From: Dromiciops gliroides
Lineage: Eukaryota; Chordata; Mammalia; Microbiotheria; Microbiotheriidae
DNA: 64,000 nt
Assembly (NCBI RefSeq): GCF_019393635.1
Contig: NC_057862.1
Span: 675,048,314-675,112,313 of the forward strand
Reading direction: 5' to 3'
Shown here: one piece after another, positions 55,785-64,000 of the stretch
Position numbering within the stretch: position 1 is the first letter of the stretch
How the letters are laid out: each line of letters starts with the position of its first letter
Notes under the pieces: model-generated
The model's input: the letters and a program-made list of their open reading frames with translations, nothing else
Told to the model about the DNA's origin: nothing
Databases searched by the model: none
Program-made: the position numbers and the translations under genes

Positions 55785-57078
55785 AATATTTCTTGTTGCT
55801 TCATGGAGTTATTGGCTTCTTGGTCCACTCTAATTTTCCAAGAGATTGTTGCTTGGGCAAGGTTTTTTTTTAACCTTTTGTGCCAAGTTCTTAATTCTCT
55901 TTCCAATTCTTTCTTCCATAACTCTCATTTATTTTCCAATTTTTATTCTTTGAGAACTCTCATTCCACTTTTAAAAACAGTTTTTTTAAACTTTTGCTTC
56001 ATCTCTTCCAGGAATTCTAGTTGAATTTCTCCCAATCTGTGTTTTTCTCTGAGTATTTGCTCATTGATATTTTGGAGTCATTCTCTTCTTCTGGGTTTGT
56101 GTCTTGAGCATCCTTGCCATCATAATAGCTCCTCATGGTGGGTTCCTTTTTTGTTTGCTCATTCTTCTAGCCTACTTCCTGACTTTGGATTTGATGTGAG
56201 AGCTGAGTTCTACTGAACTTCTGGAGGGAAAGTCTGGGGTGATCCCACTGCTGCTTTCTTGAGATATTGAGTGTTGTGTTATTTCATGACTCATGGACAG
56301 GCTGGGGACCTGCAATCTTTCTGTGCTTCCAAAGTGGTCTGATCCAGTTCACAGTCTGGTCTGAGTTCTGCAAGTTCCTGGCCTGGCTTTAGGTATGAAC
56401 AAGAGTACCCCGTGGCTGGACTCTGCCCCTATCATCCAGCTAGAAAGCTCTGTTGTCTTAGAGTGACAAAATTGTAGTCTCCTCTTTGGTCTAGAATTCT
56501 TGCCTTGGTTATTCCTCTGCAGGCTGGGCTAGATGCTGGAACTGAGACCCTGCTCTGCTCCTAGGGGGTCTGAGCTACACCACCATCACCACCAGCACTG
56601 CTGCTGAGGCTGCCACTGTTGGTTTCTGAACTTCTTCCTTTCTCCATACATGGCCCAGGGTCTCCCTACCTGGGAATGCCACACCTCTGCCCAGGTTACC
56701 TTCTAAGTCCCCCCTGGATCTGTGACCTGACACTTAGTGGTGGGAGACAGAGCTGCCAGTTAGCACCTGTCCCTGTGTTCTCCTATGGGCCTAGTGGTCT
56801 GGGGGTCTAGGATCTCCTCTTGCCCTGGTGCACAGCCTCTCTCTGGGTGCTAGAGTATTCCAGTGTGTTCCTGGTCAGACCCTGTTCTCCATGTTCACAG
56901 TCGTCCTTCTCTGTCTCTCTATGCCAAGCCAGGCTGGACAAATGACTCACTGTGACATTTTCTGGATTTTCTCATCAGGATTCAGTTTGATGTATTTTCT
57001 AGCTCTTTGTGGAGGAGTTTATGGAGGGGAGCTCGCCTCACCTCTTCCTAACACTCCACCATCTTGGTTCTGCTTTCT
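55785..57078 (-). mobile_element. L1 element A, 5' half: 5' UTR and ORF1 N-terminus
   Basis: The minus strand begins near 57,075 with AACCAAGATGGTGGAGTGTT, the typical L1 5' end. A GC-richer 5' UTR follows to about 56,100, then the ORF1 N-terminal coiled-coil region down to ISWKIRVDQEANNSMKQQEI LKQ. Element A therefore retains both original ends. Confidence 0.8.
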
Positions 57079-57084
57079 GATTCC

Positions 57085-57760
57085 CTATTATTGTTGAGGG
57101 TACCCCAGTCCTTCCAAGTCACCAAGGTTTACAGCCTCAGCGTCACCCTTAACTCCTCATTCTCTCTCACCCCACATGTATGATCACTTCCCAAATCTTG
57201 TCATTTCTACCCCTGCAACACATCCCTTCCTTTCCACTCCCACGGCCAATCCCTTAGTTTAGGTCCTCACCACTTTACGCCCAAATTAAGGGATATCCCT
57301 GCCTCAAGCCTCTCTTCCATCTCTGTCTCATCACCCACACGGCTGCCAAAGTGATTTTCCCAAAGTACAGTTATGATCATGCCACCCATCCCCTTCCCCG
57401 CAAAATCCCCATGGCTCCATTCTTTCTATTGGTTCAAATATGAATTCCTCTGTTTGGCATTTAAACTCTGAACAATGTGGACCCTTCCTGCCTTTCCACT
57501 CTCTTCACGTTCTCTGCAATCTGTCCATCTGTCTATACTGGCCTGTTCTCTGTTCTCCACAGGGGACACTCCATCTCCCATCTCCATGCCTTATGTCACT
57601 CATGCCTAGAGTGCACTCCCTCTTCACTCTCTAATTTTCTTCAAACCTTGGTTCAAGGGCCATCTTCGACAAGAAGTCTTTCCTGATTCTTGTTTTCCCT
57701 GGCACTGGCTCCAGTACAACTCACTCCCCAGACATTTTTGTGTTCATCTGTGTAGTTGAT
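57085..57760 (+). repeat. L2-like LINE 3' region
   Basis: GTCATTTCTACCCCTGCAAC, GCCAAAGTGATTTTCCCAAA, TTCAAACCTTGGTTCAAGGG, AGTCTTTCCTGATTC. Begins just outside the L1 A 5' end, so L1 A inserted at or near its 5' side. Confidence 0.6.
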
Positions 57761-58280
57761 GTATGTGTAAGTATGTGGGGTGAGGGAAGTGGCTCCCCTC
57801 AACTCAACTGATATGGTCACAGAAAGTAAGGACAGATAATAAAATATGAAGATGTGCCAGAGCCTGCCTACCACACATCTAGGAAATGTTTCTCTTTGAA
57901 TTAAGGGTAGCCTAGCCATTGGCCAGGTAACTCTTGCTTCCCTACCCCCCAAACCTCCCTACACATTTAAGTAGCTAGCTGTGCTTGTGCTGCAGTCAGC
58001 TGAGAGTTCAAGAAGAGTCCAAGTTTGGAGAGGTTTTGTAGGGTGTGACTCTTGCACCTATATCAGAGGGCAGCATGGGGTAGAGGGGAGTTTCTCCACC
58101 CACGTTCTCCAGGCCATGGCATCGGCATCTAGCAGCAGAGATACTCATCCAAAGGGAGACACCCCAACCAGCACTTAATGAGTTTGTAATCTACGGAATA
58201 TGCATATTTGAGATTCATCCAGCCAGGAGCAGAAGCATATGGTATTCAGTCAGATGTGGATACAGAAAGGCAAGGAGAAA
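57760..58280. other. Unassigned intergenic sequence
   Basis: No gene or repeat family recognised. Confidence 0.4.
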
Positions 58281-58290
58281 TCTCTTGGAA

Positions 58291-58465
<175 letters not shown>

Positions 58466-58889
58466 AGAGATCTGACAATGGATTCCAGGGAGAACTAGCC
58501 TTGGCTATCTAGGGGAGCACAACTGTCACTCATGCGACAAACCCACTAGTTCAAATGAGCAGTGTGAGAGTGTGGGGACTCTGGGAGGAAAGAAAGGACA
58601 CTGGACTCCTGCAATACTAGAGTTATGACTTGCCTTGACCATCTGTGTTCCCTACAAGTAAGACTTATTATTGTTGTGCTCACTCTTCCCCTGGGTGCTC
58701 CCAGTTTTTGCTAAAGAGTACTCCTTGGATTTAGAGGGGGAGGAGATATTTATTATTGTTACTATGCCATTTGAGTAAATGCCTTTACTTTGAGTTAATT
58801 GTGTTTGGGAGCCAACTGTTAAAGTCTTAGGCAAAATGTGAGGGATCCCTTCCTTAGAGGGGTGGGAGCATCCCAGGAGAGGAGGGGGC

Positions 58890-59430
58890 ATATGGGAGGT
58901 ATGTTACACCAGTAAAAATTGACAGGCTTCAGCAACAACTTGTATATGGAGGGCGAGAAAGAGAGGGATCCGGGATGACTCCTAGGTTGTGAGACTGAGG
59001 CACTGTGAGGGTGGAGGGGTCATTGACAATAAAAGGGAAGTTTGGAAGGAGGGAGGCCCTGAACTTATTCAGGAAAGAAGGGGAATGTCCTGGAGGGTGT
59101 TAGCTAATGGCTACCATTTTTTGGAAAGGGTGGTAGATATGAATTGCATGAACCTTGGCTATGGAGAACAAAGAGTATTTCCAACTCCTTCACCTCAGCC
59201 CAATGGTGGGAATGAGTGAAAGTGCCACCAGGGCTGCAAAGGGAGGCCAGGGAGGCTGTGTCACTGGGAGGAGGTCAGGTCTCAGTGACTCAAGATAAAA
59301 ACAAGTTTGTTGCTTATAGAGCAGAAATTCCAGAGATTACAGTAGAAGGAGTGGGTTGTCTTTGGTCAATGGAGATGGGGGTGTTGAGTGCGACATGGGG
59401 CTTAGGACATATCAAGGAGTCAAGAGACTA
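58890..59430 (+). repeat. Ancient interspersed repeat (same family as 12,600-13,490)
   Basis: GGGATGACTCCTAGGTTGTG, GAACTTATTCAGGAAAG and ATCAAGGAGTCAAGAG resemble the middle and end of that family. Confidence 0.45.
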
Positions 59431-59654
59431 TTAAAGTTTAGCTTGGCCAACCATTTTAATTCTAATCAGACTGTGTGCAAGTATCATTATTTACAGAGGA
59501 ATACCTAAGGACCGCCACCACCTGTTTCCCCCATGACAAATGGCTTGGGAATAATGGGGGTCAGGCAGTGGGACTCTGAATGATGACTGCTGGGTTCAGA
59601 ATCAGTGACATGGGCAGAATCTGACCAGGGGAGAATTTGTTAATCATTAAGGGA

Positions 59655-59807
59655 GGGGGGCAGCTAGGTGGCACAGTGGATAAAGCACTGGCCCTAGATT
59701 CAAGAGGACCTGAGTTCAAATCTGGACTCAGACACTTGACACTTACTAGCTGTGTGACCCTGGGCAAGTCACTTAACCCTCATTGCCCTGCCCCCCCCCC
59801 AAAAAAA
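59655..59807 (+). repeat. Marsupial tRNA-derived SINE (TCATTG-tail subtype)
   Basis: GATAAAGC, TTGACAC and CCCTCATTGCC all present; C-rich then A-rich tail. Flanked by AATCATTAAGGGA. Confidence 0.94.
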
Positions 59808-59809
59808 AA

Positions 59810-61280
59810 TCATTAAGGGAAGGTTTTAGATAAATTTTCAGCCTCACAATGGAGGCCTTCCGAGGCCTTAAGCAGTTCAGGTGAGGGAGCTAGTAGTTGG
59901 ATCTGAAGGAATGGTTTGACTCTCCTTTCTCCAAGCAGGAGGCCAGGCTGGAGACTTGGCTGGAATGGCATTTCTCCTCTTCTCTGGAAGGCAAGAATCT
60001 GCCACTTGATGCAATGTTATTTCTCCTCGTTCACCTGGAGGTCTCCTCACTACTGTTGTTGGTGGAAGGAGACTTGGTATAGTGGAATTCTGCTTTGAGG
60101 CTGGAGACCAGACAGCAGACACATTCTGGACTCAGCTCTCTTTCCCATCCTGGCTGACTTTCTCTGGGCACCCTCAAGTTTATCAACGTGCTTCTTATAC
60201 CACAGTGCCCAGGATCGAATGGAAGACTCTGGATGACATCTTAGGAGGACAGAGTACAAGTAAGACTGTCACCTATTCTCTATTAATGAAGCCATAGATC
60301 ATATTAGCTTCTTTGGTTGCTAAATTACATTGCTGGAATGATAGAAGGGGAAACGTGCTGGAGAAGATGGGACGTGCATGTAAATGTCTTTCAGAAGAGC
60401 ATGCCTTCTCTTATTTGTGAAGTTGATGTTTTGTACCCAAATGTAGTACTTTACATTTATTCCTATTGAATTTCAGCTTATTAGATTCAGCTCATTCTTA
60501 CTTATCAAGACACTTTTGGATCTTGACTCTGTTAATCTGGTGTGTTACCTCTCTTTCTCATATTTGTGCCATCTGCAAATTTGATGATCCCTGCTGTCTG
60601 TGGGTGTGCTTGTCTATGTTTAATCACCGACTTCTCCCCCACCCCAATGTAGCCATGACACACTTTAAAATTTAATCTATCTTATTAACATTTTCTTTTT
60701 CATTTTAAGTATAGACAATCAACCCAATAATAAATCAACTCCTGATTAGGGGTATAAATGCACATACTGACATATTTAACAATCTACCCCAATCTCTGTA
60801 AACTGGCTACTGCTACTATCTCTGCCTCTATCCAATTCATTGATATTTAAACAGCACTGGGGCAAGCTCAGATTCTTGACAAAGACAAAAATTCCAAGGA
60901 TCCTCTAACTCTCCAGAAGGTTACATTCTACTGAGACAGACTCCTACTCAGAGAGATAAAGTCACTTGTCCTGGGTCACATGGCTGATTAAGGGGAGAGC
61001 TGAAATCCCTCCTTCTACTATGCCCTGCTCCCAAAAGATCTTTGGAGTGGGATTTAGAAGATGGGGTTGAGTTGCTATGAGATATTAGGCAAATTGTTTC
61101 TCCTTTCAGAGCTTCAGTTTACCTATCTGTAAGATGAGAGGGTCAGACGTTTATAGTCTGGCATATTGCTAAAGTATATTCCAGTCCTTAATCTGTAAAC
61201 CTAAGATCTTAACTCTTTTTGCCTCGGTGGGTGTTGGGATTTCTGTCCAAATCAGTAAAATGGAATGATGATATGAGAAA
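59810..61280. other. Unassigned intergenic sequence
   Basis: No gene supported. A retroelement-like stretch near 60,300-60,720 (AGTACTTTACATTTATTCCT, ATTTGTGCCATCTGCAAATT TGATGATCCC) recalls an ancient L3/CR1 motif. Confidence 0.4.
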
Positions 61281-61284
61281 TAGC

Positions 61285-61510
61285 CAGCATTTATAGAGTG
61301 CACAGGAATTATCTCATTGAATTTCACAACAACCCTGAGAGGTAGGTATTATTATTATGCCCACGAGGAAGCTGAGGCCGACCAAGGTTAAGTGACTTGC
61401 CCAGGTCCACACAGGCTAAGGCAGCAAGTGAAGCAGGATTTCATCTCAGGTCTTTCTGACTCCTCCGGCTATTTCCACCAGTTGCCTCAATAATCCTACT
61501 CGGGCTGCTC
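61285..61510 (-). repeat. MIR-type SINE
   Basis: Reverse copy: GCCAGCATTTATAGAGTGCA, GAGGTAGGTATTATTATTAT, AAGTGACTTGCCCAGGTCCA. Confidence 0.65.
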
Positions 61511-61635
61511 CACAGGCTGTAGTGAGGGTCAGATGAGATGTCAGATCTGAAGGTAAGTACAAATGTAGAGTTATTAGTAAAATTTTAACTGACATTTGTG
61601 TAGCACCTTAAGCCTTTCAAAGTGATGGACAAGTA

Positions 61636-61682
<47 letters not shown>

Positions 61683-61730
61683 ATATATATATGTATATAT
61701 ATATATATGTAGGTATACATATACCTACAC

Positions 61731-61802
<72 letters not shown>
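61636..61802 (+). repeat. (TA)n-rich tract with a central perfect hairpin
   Basis: Alternating TA over about 165 bp with GTAT/ATAC interruptions. The centre has GTAGGTATA-CA-TATACCTAC (61,709-61,728), arms able to pair with a 2-nt loop. Confidence 0.9.
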
Positions 61803-61805
<3 letters not shown>

Positions 61806-61954
61806 TGTGTGTTTCCTTTCATCCTCACAACCATGCTGTGGGGTGGGTGCTATTATCATCCCCACCTTGGGTATGAATTGAGCGGTTAGATTACGTTAGC
61901 ATTGTGAGACAGCTAATAAATGTCTGAAGCAGCATTCAAACTGATATCTTCCTT

Positions 61955-62610
61955 GGTCAGTCACTTGATCAATCCATAAAGTTATTAAGGTCCTACTATG
62001 TGCCAAGCATTGTGCTAAGTGCTGGGGATACAAAAAGAAGCCAAGGAAAGCCCCTGCCCTCTGGAGCTCACTGTCTAATGGGGGAGATGGCAATGTGAAT
62101 ATGCACAAAGGAGCTATGGGAATATTCAACCCAGCGGAGGTGTTAGCATCAAGAGGAAATGGGAAAGACTTTTTGTAGAAGGTAGGATTTTAGCCAGGGA
62201 GGAGGGAGAACATTCCAGGCCTGGGGGATGGCCAGAGAAAATACCCAGATAGGAAGTAGAGGGTATTGTTTGTGGAACATCCATGAGGCTAGTGTCAAGA
62301 AGATGGGGGGGGGCGGGGGGGGGGAGCTAGGTGTGTGACCCTGGGCAAGTCACTTAACCCCAATTGCCTCACTAAAAAAAAACAAACAAAAAACCAAGAA
62401 GATGGGGAAGGGAAGGAATGGGCTGGGTTATGAAAGTCTCTGAATGCCAAACACCTCATGTTATATTTGATCCTAGAGGCAATGATGAGCCCCTGGGGGG
62501 AATGACCAAGGGGGTGACATGGTTATATCTGTGCTCTTAAAGAGGACAGACTAGATAGAATAAGGAGAAACCTGAGGCGGGCAGACCCACCAGCAACTAT
62601 TGCAGTACCA
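61955..62610 (+). repeat. Ancient interspersed repeat (same family as 12,600-13,490), split by a SINE remnant
   Basis: CTACTATGTGCCAAGCATTG, GTGCTGGGGATACAAAAAG, CTCTGGAGCTCACTGTCTAA, ACATTCCAGGCCTGGGGGAT, CTATTGCAGTACCATGG. Confidence 0.55.
62307..62395 (+). repeat. Internally deleted marsupial SINE with G-run head
   Basis: The head is an almost pure G run, then GAGCTAGGTGTGTGACCCTG joins the head directly to the tRNA-unrelated part; about 75 bp are missing. AAGAAGATGGGG lies on both sides. Confidence 0.8.
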
Positions 62611-62771
62611 TGGCCCACATCAGGGTGGGAGCAGGTCAGAAGAGAGAAGGGGGTGAATTCCAAAGTACATAAAGCTTTCTCCCTTGCCAGCTGGCCTACT
62701 ACCACTGTTGCTGCCCATGTGGCAGACGAGGACTGAGAGGCTGGCATCTTTTCAATAAAGAGCCAATTCAG

Positions 62772-62868
62772 GTTAAAGCACCAGCCCTGGATTCGGGAGT
62801 ACCTGGGTTCAAATCCGGCCTCAGACACTTGACACTTACTAGCTGTGTGACCATGGGCAAGTCACTTA
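62772..62868 (+). repeat. 5'-truncated marsupial SINE
   Basis: Starts within the body (AAAGCACCAGCCCTGGATTC), lacks the head and most of the tail. Flanked by AAAGAGCCAATTCAG on both sides. Confidence 0.85.
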
Positions 62869-62879
62869 AAAAAATAAAG

Positions 62880-63795
62880 AGCCAATTCAGATCAATGGAA
62901 CAAACATTTGGGCTACTGTGTGCTGGGCACTCTGGGGCACTGGGGATAAGGAGACGAGAATGGAACAATTCCTGCCCTTAGTGAGCTCAGGGAGAAATGA
63001 AGTAAAGGCCAAGAAAGCTTCAAAAATACTTAGGTCCTTAGACAGACTAAGACTGTGGCCACTCCTGGCTTTCCCGGAAGGACCTGGAGCCTGAGTCTCC
63101 AGGGTCTCCCAGCGCTCAGGGGCTGAATGATGCCCCAGGTTTCCCCTCTCCTATCTGGAGAATAGAACAGATAAGTGATTAATGAAGCCATCAAGTATTT
63201 ATTGAACTTTTACTGTGTGCAAGGCCCTGGACTGGGCTTGTAGAGACAACGGGGAAAGTTCCTGGTGTCAAAGGGCTTACCTTCTCTTGAGAAGACCAAA
63301 TAATAGGAGAAAGAAGGAAGAGGAAGGGAGGAACAAAGAGGAAAGAGGAGTGCGGGGAGATGCTGAGAGGGAAAGACAGAGACTGAGAAAAAGAAAAGGA
63401 AGAGATCATTGGGCACCTCGAGTCCTCAATGTCACTTCCTGCAGGAATAAACCTCACTCTTACTCCCAGGCTGCAGCAGCAACATTTTTTTTTTAATGTT
63501 GTTAGTCATACAGAGTCAACAAACTGATCCTATCCCTGTCCCCAGATTCCCCTCAGCTTTCTCCCTCACCCCTTTGCACTCAACAAGCGCCAGACCCTGT
63601 AGTAAACTGCAGGAGTCCAAAGAAAGGACCCCCCCATCAAAAAAAAAAACCCACCAAACACAAAACCGCCACCCAAATATACAGTCCCTGCCCTCAAGGA
63701 GTTTACAATATATAAATAATTAAGCAAATACTATGTATATGCAGAGAGACTGTCTTAGGAAGGCATTAGCATCAGGAAGCTGAAAGTTTTCCAGT
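62880..63795. other. Intergenic sequence with old repeat scraps
   Basis: Pieces such as CAAGTATTTATTGAACTTTT ACTGTGTGC (63,190) and GCCCTCAAGGAGTTTACAAT (63,690) belong to the ancient repeat family noted above. A purine-rich stretch lies at 63,300-63,400. No gene. Confidence 0.5.
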
Positions 63796-64000
63796 AGTAG
63801 GTGGGTGTTCAGATCTAGCTTCAGAAACTTAATGGCTGTGGGACCCTGGGCAAGTCACTTAACCTCTGCCTGCCCCAGTTTCCTCATCTGTAAATTGAGG
63901 ATAATAATAACACTTTCTTCCCTCTCAGGTTTTCATGAGGAGATAATATTTGTAAAGCGCTTTGCAAACCGTAAAGCAGGCAATAAATGCTAGCTATTAT
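63795..64000 (+). repeat. MIR-type SINE, reaching the window edge
   Basis: CTAGCTTCAGAAACTTAATG, GGGCAAGTCACTTAACCTCT, TTCCTCATCTGTAAATTGAG, GCAAACCGTAAAG, AATGCTAGCTATTAT. Essentially complete. Confidence 0.75.

Overview
This window is vertebrate nuclear DNA, almost certainly from a marsupial. It carries one clear protein-coding gene, CDC25B, embedded in dense interspersed repeats. The commonest repeat is a tRNA-derived SINE of about 150 bp (head GGGGCAGCTAGGTGGCGCAG, A-rich tail). I recognise this type from Australian marsupials (WSINE/WALLSI-like; name from memory, not searched). I located about 36 full or partial copies. A second SINE class ends in a BovB/RTE-like tail, and there are L1 copies, L2-like tracts, MIRs and endogenous retroviral LTRs. 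A dasyurid or a related Australian marsupial is my best guess, with low confidence at species level.

Layout. 1-23,760: intergenic, with no gene I can support. The first 5 kb are GC-richer and mostly single-copy with old MIR-type SINEs. From 5 kb to 23 kb there are L2-like tracts, many SINEs, old L1 pieces, two copies of one LTR family (15,482-16,276 and 21,389-21,637) and a well-delimited solo LTR of another family (21,857-22,442). 23,760-41,190: CDC25B on the minus strand, with a TATA-containing CpG-island promoter near 41.2 kb, 16 coding exons, a SINE-free 3' UTR of about 1.8 kb and a poly(A) signal at 23,778-23,783. 41,250-64,000: intergenic, with SINE pairs inserted in tandem, a recent L1 with target-site duplications (48,941-50,606), a nested minus-strand L1 cluster (51.8-57.1 kb), a hexanucleotide purine array (58.3 kb) and an AT-rich cruciform-prone tract (61.7 kb).

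CDC25B was assembled exon by exon. All 15 introns are GT-AG, all phases match, and the joined CDS is 1,731 nt, coding for 576 residues; the human protein is about 580. Recognisable elements include the KEN motif, the DDGFMD degron-like motif, the RSPSMP 14-3-3 site, the basic NLS, the rhodanese-type catalytic domain with HCEFSSER, and the C-terminal tail. The neighbours expected from human synteny (CENPB, AP5S1) are not visible, so they must lie outside this window or be arranged differently.

The features most worth a second look are: tandem SINE insertions sharing a triplicated target site at two loci; L1-in-L1 nesting inside ORF1; an LTR pair 5 kb apart; two SINE subfamilies separable by three linked diagnostic positions, with mosaics; an acidic open frame in CDC25B intron 8; and an in-frame upstream AUG plus an overlapping uORF in the CDC25B leader. 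I found no evidence of a wholly new coding system.
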